Shown here piece after piece: positions 1 to 7,739 of a DNA stretch of 23,309 nucleotides. Origin of the DNA: Ruminococcaceae bacterium UBA2656 (GTDB taxonomy: Bacteria > Bacillota > Clostridia > Oscillospirales > Acutalibacteraceae). A model generated the notes under the pieces. The model saw nothing but the letters and a program-made list of their open reading frames with translations, was not told where the DNA came from and searched no databases. The stretch lies in contig DENA01000018.1 in assembly GCA_002359465.1 (NCBI GenBank), positions 27,828-51,136 of the forward strand. Reading direction: 5' to 3'. A program made the position numbers and the translations under genes. Each line of letters begins with the position of its first letter. Position 1 is the stretch's first letter.

Positions 1-1
1 T

Positions 2-265
2 CCGAAAATTCTGATTCTGGACGACAGCACCAGCGCGGTGGACACCGCTACGGAAGCGAAAATCCGCACCTGCCTGCAGCAGGACCTAAAGGATACCACA
101 ACCATTATTATTGCGCAGCGCATTACCTCCGTGTGCGACGCGGACAGAATTATTGTTATGAATGAAGGAAAAATCAACGCGGTTGGCACACATGACGAAC
201 TGATGCGGACCAATGAAATTTACCGCGAGGTTTATGATTCCCAGCAGAAAGGAGTTGCTGACTGA
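2..265 (+). CDS. ABC exporter subunit with degenerate ATP site, C-terminal end only
   Basis: This is the last 87 codons of a gene that begins upstream of the window. What remains is the end of a nucleotide-binding domain: Walker B (LILDD), D-loop (SAVD), switch region (IIIAQRI) and the usual tail with VGTHDEL. The residue after the Walker B aspartate is Asp, where active ABC ATPases have the catalytic Glu. The switch histidine is replaced by Gln. These two changes are the known signature of the degenerate subunit of heterodimeric exporters (TM287/288 and BmrCD types). Its stop codon shares one base with the start of the next subunit, so the two are almost certainly co-translated partners. The substrate cannot be told from this fragment; multidrug or lipid export is the family expectation. 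Confidence 0.9.
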   Translation, partial: PKILILDDSTSAVDTATEAKIRTCLQQDLKDTTTIIIAQRITSVCDADRIIVMNEGKINAVGTHDELMRTNEIYREVYDSQQKGVAD

Positions 266-2154
266 TGCCGGGACCAAGAATGGCGACGGGCGCAAAGCCC
301 AAGAGCATACGGAAAACGCTGCTTCGGATCGGAGGCTATATCGTCGGCCAGAAGGCCAGGTTTATTCTGGTCGTTCTGTTTGTGCTGGTCAGCGCGCTGG
401 CGAATGTGGCGGGAACCTATTTTATCAAGCCGCTTTTAAACGACTGCATTGTTCCGATGATCGGAAAGCCGGTCACAGCGGAGAGTCTGCGGCCGTTCGT
501 GCGGATGATCGCGCTGATGGGCGGAATTTACGCTGTCGGCGTGCTGGCGACCGTGGCCTATACGCAGATCATGGTGCGCGTTTCAAATGGTACCCTGAAC
601 GCGGTGCGCACCGACCTGTTCAATAAAATGCAGGATTTGCCCATCCGTTATTTTGACACGCATACCCACGGCGAACTGATGAGCCGGTTTACCAGCGATG
701 TGGATACGCTGCGCGAGGCTATCACCATGGGCGTAACACAGCTTCTGGCCTCAGCGGTCACGGTCGCGGGGACGTTTATCATGATGCTGATTCTCAGCCC
801 GGTTCTGACCCTGCTGATTGTGGGGATGCTGGTGGTTATGACGCGGATTATTAAAACAATCGGCGGAAGGTCGGCCGGAAACTATAAAAAACAGCAAAAG
901 GCAATCGGCGCGGTGAACGGATATATTGAGGAAATCATAGAGGGGCAGAAGGTAGTAAAGGTTTTCTGCCATGAAGACAAGGTCAGGGAAGAATTCCGCG
1001 GCCTGAATGAAAACCTTCGCCAATGCGCCACCGACGCGAATTTTTATGCCAATGTCATCATGCCGATTATGGGCAACCTGACCTATGTGAATTACGCGCT
1101 GACGGCCGCCGCCGGAGCCGCGCTGGTCATCGGCGGAAAGATGGACATCGGCTCCATCGCCTCTTTCCTGCAGTATACCAGAACGTTCTCACAGCCGATC
1201 ACGCAGATTTCCCAGCAGTTCAACGTGGTCTTGGCGGCGCTTGCGGGCGCGGAGCGCATTTTTGAGGTCATTGACGCCGAACCCGAAAAGGACGACGGCA
1301 CCGTTTCACTGGTCAACGCGACAAAAAATGAGGACGGTTCTCTGACGGAGACACAGGAGCGCACGGGTGTGTGGGCGTGGAAATACCCCCACGGCGACGG
1401 GTCGGTTACCTACACGCAGCTGAACGGCGACGTCCGTTTTAATGACGTTACCTTTGGCTACGACGAGAAAAAAACCGTGCTGCACGATGTTTCGCTCTAT
1501 GCCAAGCCGGGACAGAAAATCGCTTTTGTCGGCTCGACCGGGGCCGGAAAAACAACGATTACCAATCTGATCAACCGATTTTACGAGGTTCCGGAAGGGA
1601 AAATCCTGTATGACGGGATTAACATCAGAAAGATTAAAAAGGATGACCTGCGCCGGTCTCTCGCCATGGTTCTGCAGGATACCCATCTGTTTACCGGCAC
1701 GGTCCGGGACAATATCCGTTACGGAAAGCTCGACGCTGACGATGAGGAAATCATCGCGGCGGCAAAGCTTGCGAACGCGGATTATTTTATCCGTCACCTG
1801 CCGCAGGGTTACGATACCATGCTGACCGGGGACGGGGCAAACCTGAGTCAGGGGCAGCGCCAGCTGCTGGCAATTGCCAGAGCCGCCGTGGCCAATCCGC
1901 CGGTGCTGATTCTGGACGAGGCCACCAGCTCCATCGATACCCGCACGGAGGCGCTGATTGAAAAGGGCATGGACAAGCTGATGTTTGGACGCACGGTGTT
2001 TGTCATTGCGCACAGGCTGTCCACCGTTCGAAATTCCAACGCCATCATGGTGCTGGAAAACGGGGAGATTATTGAGCGCGGCAGCCACGATGACCTGATA
2101 CGGGGCCGGGGAAAATATTATCAGCTCTATACCGGGCAATTTGAATTATCGTAA
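265..2154 (+). CDS. ABC exporter subunit, transmembrane plus ATPase domain (catalytic partner)
   Basis: This 629-residue protein has the type IV (ABCB-like) exporter layout. A six-helix membrane domain covers about residues 25-330, and an ATPase domain covers about 385-625. Visible motifs are Walker A GSTGAGKTT (423-431), signature LSQGQ (527-531), Walker B VLILDE with catalytic Glu552, and switch His583. A stretch of about 50 residues (345-393) containing VWAWKYPHGDG links the two domains and is longer than in minimal exporters. The canonical Glu and His contrast with the degenerate upstream partner, so this subunit supplies the Walker A/B of the competent site. The ATG overlaps the upstream TGA and follows a GGAG box. 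Expected location is the cytoplasmic membrane, exporting an unidentified hydrophobic compound or drug. Confidence 0.93.
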   Translation: MPGPRMATGAKPKSIRKTLLRIGGYIVGQKARFILVVLFVLVSALANVAGTYFIKPLLNDCIVPMIGKPVTAESLRPFVRMIALMGGIYAVGVLATVAYTQIMVRVSNGTLNAVRTDLFNKMQDLPIRYFDTHTHGELMSRFTSDVDTLREAITMGVTQLLASAVTVAGTFIMMLILSPVLTLLIVGMLVVMTRIIKTIGGRSAGNYKKQQKAIGAVNGYIEEIIEGQKVVKVFCHEDKVREEFRGLNENLRQCATDANFYANVIMPIMGNLTYVNYALTAAAGAALVIGGKMDIGSIASFLQYTRTFSQPITQISQQFNVVLAALAGAERIFEVIDAEPEKDDGTVSLVNATKNEDGSLTETQERTGVWAWKYPHGDGSVTYTQLNGDVRFNDVTFGYDEKKTVLHDVSLYAKPGQKIAFVGSTGAGKTTITNLINRFYEVPEGKILYDGINIRKIKKDDLRRSLAMVLQDTHLFTGTVRDNIRYGKLDADDEEIIAAAKLANADYFIRHLPQGYDTMLTGDGANLSQGQRQLLAIARAAVANPPVLILDEATSSIDTRTEALIEKGMDKLMFGRTVFVIAHRLSTVRNSNAIMVLENGEIIERGSHDDLIRGRGKYYQLYTGQFELS

Positions 2155-2160
2155 TATACA

Positions 2161-2190
2161 AAGAGGACGTTCCTGTGGAAACGTCCTCTT
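2161..2190 (+). terminator. Intrinsic terminator after the ABC exporter genes
   Basis: Arms AAGAGGACGTT and AACGTCCTCTT flank an 8-base loop seven bases after the stop codon. A short T-rich run (CAATTTTG) follows. It is placed to end the exporter transcript. Confidence 0.75.
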
Positions 2191-2196
2191 CAATTT

Positions 2197-2233
2197 TGTA
2201 TTTCTCCCCCGCCGCAGGCGGGGGAGAAATACA
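2197..2233. repeat. GC-rich hairpin repeat, copy 1
   Basis: A perfect inverted repeat with 17-base arms (2197-2213 and 2217-2233) and a 3-base loop GCA; the core of the arm is TTTCTCCCCCGCC. A near-identical hairpin lies at 16840-16874. It sits between the convergent exporter and AEC genes. There is no T-run after either arm, so a simple terminator role is not obvious. It could be a dispersed REP-like element, an RNA-stabilising hairpin or a backup bidirectional terminator. Confidence 0.7.
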
Positions 2234-2280
2234 TTAGAATATGGAAATTAAAATAAAATTTTCGAAGTTATGTAAAGTGT

Positions 2281-3204
2281 TCAGAAAAGTATTTGCGCCA
2301 GAGCGCAGAAGAAGGGCATTGTCACCACGGAAAACAGGGTGGTGAGCGCCACGGATTTCGAAGCGAGCTTTGCGTCGCCGCCAAACTGGACCGCAAACAT
2401 TGCCGTGGCGGTTGCCGCAGGGGCGGAACAGAGCAGCAGAACGGTCGAAGCGATTGTTTTGTCAATGCTGAAAGGGAGCATCAGCGCAAAGGTCAGGCCC
2501 GGAATCAGCACCAGTCTTAAAACGGAAAGCAGATAGAGGTCCCGGTCTGTGAACAGCTCTTTCAGATTGATGCCTGAGATGTAATCTCCCACCACAATCA
2601 TGGCAAGCGGCGTGTTGATGGAAGCAAGGGAATCAATCGGAAATTCCAGAATTTCCGGTAATTTGACGGAAAAGGCAAAGAGCGGGAAAGCAACTGCAAG
2701 CCCGATGATTCCAGGATTGGTGGCAATCTGTTTAAAGCTGGGGGTCCGCTTGCTGCTGACGCTTGCATAACCGTGCGTCCACATCAGAAAATTGAATACG
2801 GAGTTGTACATGGAGGCGTAAGCGACGCCCATGCTCCCAAAGACAGCCTGTACAAGGGGGAGCCCCATAAACCCGCTGTTGGAATAGGCGGCGGCGAAGC
2901 GGAGGATTTTCCTTTGATAATCGGGACTCCTGCGAAAAAACAGCATACTGACCAGAATTGCCAGCCCCATGGCGAAAGCCGACCACAGAACCGCGGAGGC
3001 CAGATCCTTGACACCGATCTGGCCGATAATGCTCTGAAGGGAGGAAACAATCAGGCAGGGGGTTACCACATACAGCAGGATGGCGGTGATCTGCTTGGCG
3101 CCTCGTTTTGTGATCATGCCGGTCTTCCCGCAGACATAGCCGATGAAAATCATGATAAACAGGATAATCACTTTTTCAAAAATTGTAAAAAAGGATGACA
3201 GCAT
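2281..3204 (-). CDS. AEC-family (auxin efflux carrier-like) transporter
   Basis: This protein of 307 residues is almost entirely hydrophobic, with about ten predicted membrane segments and the length usual for the AEC family. Family-like features are an early YVCGKTGMI segment, a central NSGFMGLPL segment and a late CSAPAATATAMFA segment. Bacterial AEC proteins move small carboxylates such as malate or malonate, but no substrate can be assigned here. I chose the ATG at 3204 (MLSSFF) because GGGGAG lies 8 bases before it. An in-frame ATG at 3270 would add 22 hydrophilic residues that overlap the upstream gene. The gene lies 16 bases after the stop of the exporter-phosphatase fusion, so the two probably form an operon. 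Confidence 0.88.
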   Translation of the reverse strand: MLSSFFTIFEKVIILFIMIFIGYVCGKTGMITKRGAKQITAILLYVVTPCLIVSSLQSIIGQIGVKDLASAVLWSAFAMGLAILVSMLFFRRSPDYQRKILRFAAAYSNSGFMGLPLVQAVFGSMGVAYASMYNSVFNFLMWTHGYASVSSKRTPSFKQIATNPGIIGLAVAFPLFAFSVKLPEILEFPIDSLASINTPLAMIVVGDYISGINLKELFTDRDLYLLSVLRLVLIPGLTFALMLPFSIDKTIASTVLLLCSAPAATATAMFAVQFGGDAKLASKSVALTTLFSVVTMPFFCALAQILF

Positions 3205-3220
3205 CAGAGCTTCTCCCCGA

Positions 3221-4555
3221 TCATTGTGGATTTTGTCTTTCCAGTTTTCTGGAATGATACAGCTTTTCAATCGTCTTGACTACGGCGTCGCTGTCCTGAC
3301 TGCCGATGATATGAGGTGCGGTTTCTTTCAGACGGTTCGCCGCGTTTGCAACCGCGTAGCCGTAATCCGCCTGGTCAATCATCGCGGCGTCGCTCTCGTC
3401 GTCGCCGAAAGCGGCGACCCGCTCCAGCGCGTACCGCTTTTTCAGTTCCAGAACGGCGTTTTCCTTTGACGCCTCCACGCTGTAAATCTCCAGAAAATAG
3501 TATCCCTCGTTGTATTGATCCGCGTAATAGACCGCGTTGACCCGGTCCGCGCAGCCCAGATTCAGGATGTCCTTGTACAGCCGCTGAATCATTTCCAGCC
3601 TGTCGACCGCCATGATATACACGACGTCCCTCTCTTTTGGCAGCGGGCTGTAGATGTAATTTTTCAGGGGGCGCAGCTTATGGGCGTGATAAAATTTTTC
3701 TTCCGCCGCGTTTGTAAAATCACCGTAATAAATATGAAGGACGTCGTTGATAATCGTATGCACAAAGCAGTTCAGACCGTATTTTTCAAATATCCCCAGC
3801 ACCTCCGTTGCCACGGAGTAGGGGATGTTTTTGCTGTACAGATATGTTTTCTTTTTCAAATCGTAAAGCGCCGCGCCGTTCATGGTGATAATCGGCAGGG
3901 AAAAAGAAATTCCGCTCAGAATCGGTTCAATCGAAGAGGAGGAACGCGCGCTTGCAACCGTGATCATAGCGCCCTTCTGCAAAAGCTGGTTCAGCTTGAA
4001 CCTGGTGTAGCTGCTGATTTTGCCATTGGAGTCCGTCAGCGTGCCGTCAAGATCGCTTACAAACAGCAGTTGTGCGTTTTTTCTCCGGGGGAGATGGAAG
4101 GCGTTGACACCGAGCGACACAAAGATACCGATCAGTGTGTCGATGATTCTGTTCAGCGCAAAAAAATAAGGATTCGCGTCCAGACCGTGTGAAACGGTAA
4201 TGCTCATGAAAACAACGCAGGTAATATAGGACGCGGAGGTCTTTTTTGCCAGCACGGTAATGTAGATCAGCGGGATAATTGTGGCTGAAATCAGCAAATA
4301 TTTTAAAATCGGCGCTTGAGGCGGGATAAAGCTTTTCTCAGCCATCATGATCAGCATGCCGGCAATGCCCCCGATAAAGGTGCCGATGATGCGGTTGAAA
4401 GCAACCTTCCTGCTGTTGGAGACGTACGGCTGCATGCACAGAACAGCCGCGATCGCGGAATAAAACGGAATCCCGTCGCCGCGGATAAGGTATATTACAA
4501 AGCAGAGGAAAACCGCCGCGGAGGATTTGATGATTCGCAATCCAATTTTGGGCAT
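3221..4555 (-). CDS. Aromatic-acid-exporter-like membrane domain fused to Cof-type HAD phosphatase
   Basis: This 444-residue protein has two parts. Residues 1 to about 155 hold about five hydrophobic segments and resemble the N-terminal membrane half of the aromatic acid exporter / FUSC family (DUF939-like; NRIIGTFIGGIAG and NRIIDTLIGIF are the repeated family pattern). Residues 162-440 are a HAD-IIB (Cof-like) hydrolase with the catalytic DLDGT (Asp168, Asp170) and the metal-binding GDDESD near 384-389. The hydrolase replaces the usual cytoplasmic tail of the exporter. Cof-type enzymes dephosphorylate sugar phosphates or FMN/PLP-like cofactors; the substrate is unknown. The start at 4555 (MPKIGL) follows AGGAG with good spacing; an ATG 23 codons upstream has less support. 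It is followed at once by the AEC carrier. Confidence 0.88.
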   Translation of the reverse strand: MPKIGLRIIKSSAAVFLCFVIYLIRGDGIPFYSAIAAVLCMQPYVSNSRKVAFNRIIGTFIGGIAGMLIMMAEKSFIPPQAPILKYLLISATIIPLIYITVLAKKTSASYITCVVFMSITVSHGLDANPYFFALNRIIDTLIGIFVSLGVNAFHLPRRKNAQLLFVSDLDGTLTDSNGKISSYTRFKLNQLLQKGAMITVASARSSSSIEPILSGISFSLPIITMNGAALYDLKKKTYLYSKNIPYSVATEVLGIFEKYGLNCFVHTIINDVLHIYYGDFTNAAEEKFYHAHKLRPLKNYIYSPLPKERDVVYIMAVDRLEMIQRLYKDILNLGCADRVNAVYYADQYNEGYYFLEIYSVEASKENAVLELKKRYALERVAAFGDDESDAAMIDQADYGYAVANAANRLKETAPHIIGSQDSDAVVKTIEKLYHSRKLERQNPQ

Positions 4556-4672
4556 TTGCAGTACTCCTAAAATGATGTTTATTTTTATTAGTTTACCACA
4601 ATGCAATAAATTTGCAACTTTCAATTTCCCCGGAGTTCATCTTTACAGAGTATTCATACCATATACGCCATC

Positions 4673-4700
4673 TTAACACTATCTTTATATTAATAATGAT
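4673..4700 (+). promoter_or_regulatory. Possible promoter of the potassium uptake operon
   Basis: TTAACA at 4673-4678 lies 16 bases before the weak -10-like AATGAT (4695-4700), in AT-rich sequence upstream of the first RCK gene. The -10 match is poor, so this is a tentative call. Confidence 0.3.
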
Positions 4701-4723
4701 AGGCTGTTTGATGGGCTGATGTC

Positions 4724-4739
4724 GGCGGCGTGTGCCGCC
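4724..4739 (+). other. Leader hairpin before the first RCK gene
   Basis: GGCGGC, loop GTGT, GCCGCC: a short, very stable stem just upstream of the ribosome binding site of the gene at 4772, followed closely by GGATTTTTAG. It could be a weak attenuator or a leader-stabilising stem. I do not recognise the long conserved architecture of a ydaO c-di-AMP riboswitch around it. Confidence 0.3.
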
Positions 4740-4771
4740 AGCGGATTTTTAGCAATGAGGTGGTTGAAAAC

Positions 4772-5434
4772 ATGTACATAATCGTAATCGGATGCGGAAG
4801 ACTGGGGAGCAGGCTTGCAACGGAACTGTCTGATTTTGGGCATGATGTCTGTATCATTGACCGAAGCGGAAGCAGGCTGGACGTTTTGGGAAGCGGGTTC
4901 AACGGGCAGAGAATACAGGGCATTGAATTTGACAGCGAAAATCTGTTAAATGGGGGAATCCGGCAGGCGGACGCGCTACTGGCTGTTGCTTCCGACGATA
5001 ATATCAATATTACCGTGTCGCTGATCGCGGCAAAGATTTATCACGTGCCGGAAATTATCGCGCGTATTAATGATCCCGCACGGCAGTACATCTATGATAA
5101 GCTGAATATTAACACGATCAATCCGGTGGAGCTTGGCGTTGAAATGTTGAAGAACAGGCTGGCTGTTAAGGATATTGACACGGTAGCGGAGTTCAACGGC
5201 GGCTATGAGATTCTTCAGCTTGTAGTCAGCAAAAAAAGCCAGTACCGGATAAAAGAAATACAAAAACAGTATTCCTGCATCATATCGTTGCTGATCAGGG
5301 ACGAGGAAATCATTCTTCCTGCGGAAGACGAGCAGATCCGCTGCGGGGACAGAATTGTTTGCACCATACAGAAAAAAGACATAGAAGCGCTGACAAAAGT
5401 ATTCAACAAGGAGGTGCCGATATGGAATCAATAA
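4772..5434 (+). CDS. TrkA/KtrA-type RCK protein of the potassium channel (first copy)
   Basis: This 220-residue cytosolic gating subunit has an RCK_N Rossmann domain (about 1-130) and an RCK_C (TrkA_C) domain (about 140-215). The nucleotide-binding motif GCGRLG is intact near residue 7, and an Asp ends the second strand (IIDRS), as expected for NAD(H) or ATP binding. The usual GDGTD is replaced by an EFDSEN-like segment. I chose the ATG at 4772 (MYIIVIG) because it places the first beta strand at the start and has GAGGTGG 8 bases before it. It is the first gene of a tightly packed run ending at 8221, and its end overlaps the next RCK gene by 13 bases. Confidence 0.92.
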   Translation: MYIIVIGCGRLGSRLATELSDFGHDVCIIDRSGSRLDVLGSGFNGQRIQGIEFDSENLLNGGIRQADALLAVASDDNINITVSLIAAKIYHVPEIIARINDPARQYIYDKLNINTINPVELGVEMLKNRLAVKDIDTVAEFNGGYEILQLVVSKKSQYRIKEIQKQYSCIISLLIRDEEIILPAEDEQIRCGDRIVCTIQKKDIEALTKVFNKEVPIWNQ

Positions 5435-6087
5435 TTATCGTAGGGGGAAAAGTTGGGTATAATCTGCTGAAGACACTCAGGGAAAGAGGCTATCAGGTTA
5501 CTTTGGTCGAACGGGACAGGGACATCTGTGCGAAAATAGCCGATGAGCTCGACGCGGATGTTATTTGCGGAGATGGCACCGACCTGAATGTATTAAGCGA
5601 CGCCGGAATTGCAGACGCGGAAATAATTGCCGCAGTGACGGGTACGGATGAAGAAAATCTGGTGATCTGTCAGATCGCTAAAATCAGTTTTAATATTCAA
5701 AAAACAATTGCGCGCGTCAATAATCCAAAAAATATTGATATGTTTAAATTCCTGGGAGTCAATCGAATTGTATGTAGCACCGAGGTCATTGCCAATTTGA
5801 TCGAATCGGAGCTCGACAGGGAGGAATACCGGATTATTCAGACCTTTGAACGCGGTTCGATGCTGCTGGCCGAGCTGGATATCAGATGTAAAAATCCGTG
5901 GTGCGGTCTGGCTATTAAAGATCTTAAGCTGCCGGAAGAGTGTGTGATTACCTCCGTTGTACGGGATGAAAAAGTGATTTATCCGAGGGGAGACACACAG
6001 ATCTGTGAGGGGGACAAGGTGCTGTTTATCACCAATCATCCGGCCCTGACCGGCCTTATGAATACTTTACATGACAGGAGAATATAA
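5422..6087 (+). CDS. TrkA/KtrA-type RCK protein (second copy)
   Basis: This 221-residue RCK_N plus RCK_C protein has a Rossmann motif VGGKVGYN near residue 7, Glu at the end of the second strand (LVERD) and the conserved GDGTD near residue 55. The C-terminal domain ends with KVLFITNH. The start at 5422 follows the strong AAGGAGGTG site inside the previous gene, so the two genes overlap by 13 bases and are probably translationally coupled. Two different RCK proteins encoded together suggest a mixed octameric ring on the channel, although separate homomeric rings are possible. Confidence 0.92.
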   Translation: MESIIIVGGKVGYNLLKTLRERGYQVTLVERDRDICAKIADELDADVICGDGTDLNVLSDAGIADAEIIAAVTGTDEENLVICQIAKISFNIQKTIARVNNPKNIDMFKFLGVNRIVCSTEVIANLIESELDREEYRIIQTFERGSMLLAELDIRCKNPWCGLAIKDLKLPEECVITSVVRDEKVIYPRGDTQICEGDKVLFITNHPALTGLMNTLHDRRI

Positions 6088-6091
6088 AAGC

Positions 6092-6196
6092 ATGCAGCGC
6101 AAAAAAAATGAAATGCTGGGTCTGGCGACCGAACTGCTGGGAACGCTGGCTTATGCGGCTGTGATTTTTATCCTCACCGCGGTTATCATGAGGTGA
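6092..6196 (+). CDS. 34-residue single-span membrane peptide in the potassium operon
   Basis: A small reading frame from ATG 6092 to TGA 6196 encodes MQRKKNEM, a hydrophobic stretch of about 22 residues (LLGTLAYAAVIFILTAVIM) and a final Arg. The basic N terminus followed by one membrane helix predicts an N-in single-span peptide. It begins 4 bases after the second RCK stop and ends 4 bases before the TrkH start. AGGAG lies 11 bases upstream. Its end carries GAGGTGAGG, the ribosome binding site of the channel gene, which fits coupling. By position and shape it could be an accessory subunit of the channel, as KdpF is for KdpFABC. That is an inference; the sequence matches no family I know. Confidence 0.6.
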   Translation: MQRKKNEMLGLATELLGTLAYAAVIFILTAVIMR

Positions 6197-6200
6197 GGAA

Positions 6201-7739
6201 ATGAAAATATTTCGAAATACGGTCGGCAGTGTGGAGATCATCAGTTATTACACAGGGTACGTTGTGCTCTGTATGGCGGTGCTGATGCTGATTCCGATTG
6301 CCACGTCGCTTATTTTTGCGGAATGGAATCCGCTGCTTGACTTCTTAATCAGCATGGCAATTACTGTTCTGGTGGGTCTGGGCATGGTTCTGTTCGGGTG
6401 GCGTACACGGCTTCAGAAGGCGCATATACAGTGGAAGCATGGATTTGTAGTCGCGGCCCTTTCGTGGTTAATTCTGATGGTGCTGTGCGCCATACCGACC
6501 ATGCTCAGCGGGAACGTGGGTTCCATGCTGGACGCCTGCTTTGACGTTATGAGCGGGTTCACTACAACCGGACTGGTGCTGACTCAGAACCTTGACCATC
6601 TTTCCAGCGGCCTGAACATGTGGAGGCACATGCTTACCTTTATAGGCGGACAGGGAATGGTGGTCCTTGCCCTTACGGTAATGGTCAAAGGAACGAACGG
6701 AGCCTATAAACTCTATGTGGGCGAAGCGAAAGATATCGAACTGGTGCCGAATGTAAAAGGCACCACGCGGATTATCTGGAAGATCAGCATGGTTTATCTG
6801 TTGATTGGAACTGCGGCGCTTTGGGTTGACGGGATGCTGATCGGGCTGAGCCCGGTTCCAGCTTTTCTGCACGCGCTTTACATATTTGAATCCGCGTGGA
6901 GCACCGGCGGATTTGCACCCATGACGCAGAACATTATGTATTATCACAGCGTGTCCTATGAAACCATCGCCATGGTAATCTTTATCATCGGATCCTTTAA
7001 CTTTGGACTGCATTACGCTATCTGGCAGGGAAAGAGGAAAGAGCTCATAAAGAATATCGAAACACAGAGCTTTTTTATCACCTCGTTTCTTGCCTGTATG
7101 CTCGCGGTTTACGGACTTGAAAAGCTTCATGTTTATCCCGATGCGGTTTCTTTTTTCAGGAGAGTGGTGTTTAACGTGCTTTCCGCACACACTACAACCG
7201 GTTTCGGCAATATTTACGCAAGACAGTTTGCTCTGGAATGGGGCGATTTCGGCATCCTGATTATGGTGTTTGCCATGCTCATCGGCGGGTCGGCGTGTTC
7301 AACCGCCGGCGGCTTCAAGGGGCTTAGAATGGGCATCGTTTTTAAGGGGCTGATGATGGATGTTAAAAAGCTGCTTTGCTCCGAGAGAAATATGAAGGTA
7401 TACAAATTCCACTACATGAAAGACCATATTCTGGATGACAGTCTGGTACGTTCTTCATCCGTTATTATTATCTGCTACATGGCCCTGTTCGGTCTGGGCA
7501 CCCTTTTGGGTACCTTTTACGGCTACCCCTTGGCAAGTTCCGCTTTTGAGGCCGCGTCTGCAACAGGAAACGTGGGCCTTTCGATCGGCGTCACCGCACC
7601 GGGAACACCGGCCGGGTTAAAGATTTACTATATTGTTGCCATGTACATGGGCAGGCTGGAATTCCTTTCCGTTTTTGCTTTGTTTGGCTATGTGGCCGGA
7701 GGTGTTAAAAAATTATGCGTAAAATCCTTCAGACACTGA
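6201..7739 (+). CDS. TrkH/KtrB-type potassium uptake channel subunit
   Basis: This 512-residue membrane protein has the four membrane-pore-membrane repeats of the Trk/Ktr/HKT superfamily. The filter segments are visible in order: TTTGL (121-125), STGGF (234-238), TTTGF (331-335) and ATGNVGLS (454-461). Each keeps its filter glycine. The conserved SACSTAGGFKGLR follows the third pore, and YMGRLEFLS lies near the C terminus. Potassium uptake through this subunit is gated by cytosolic RCK rings, two candidates for which lie just upstream. Length fits TrkH-type proteins and is above the roughly 450 of short KtrB. Start 6201 follows GAGGTGAGG. Confidence 0.94.
   Translation: MKIFRNTVGSVEIISYYTGYVVLCMAVLMLIPIATSLIFAEWNPLLDFLISMAITVLVGLGMVLFGWRTRLQKAHIQWKHGFVVAALSWLILMVLCAIPTMLSGNVGSMLDACFDVMSGFTTTGLVLTQNLDHLSSGLNMWRHMLTFIGGQGMVVLALTVMVKGTNGAYKLYVGEAKDIELVPNVKGTTRIIWKISMVYLLIGTAALWVDGMLIGLSPVPAFLHALYIFESAWSTGGFAPMTQNIMYYHSVSYETIAMVIFIIGSFNFGLHYAIWQGKRKELIKNIETQSFFITSFLACMLAVYGLEKLHVYPDAVSFFRRVVFNVLSAHTTTGFGNIYARQFALEWGDFGILIMVFAMLIGGSACSTAGGFKGLRMGIVFKGLMMDVKKLLCSERNMKVYKFHYMKDHILDDSLVRSSSVIIICYMALFGLGTLLGTFYGYPLASSAFEAASATGNVGLSIGVTAPGTPAGLKIYYIVAMYMGRLEFLSVFALFGYVAGGVKKLCVKSFRH

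Noticed and set aside
1306..2139. A 277-codon minus-strand frame opposite the ABC ATPase domain
   Set aside because: It is antisense to a clear ATPase domain and has no motif or ribosome binding site of its own.
2197..2233. Start of a CRISPR array or an insertion-sequence end
   Set aside because: There are only two copies in the window, 14.6 kb apart, each a single hairpin; no regular spacers, flanking target duplications, transposase or cas genes.
4556..4771. A ydaO-type c-di-AMP riboswitch before the potassium operon
   Set aside because: Such riboswitches often precede ktr genes, but the conserved multi-stem elements are not recognisable; only a 6-base hairpin at 4724-4739 is visible.
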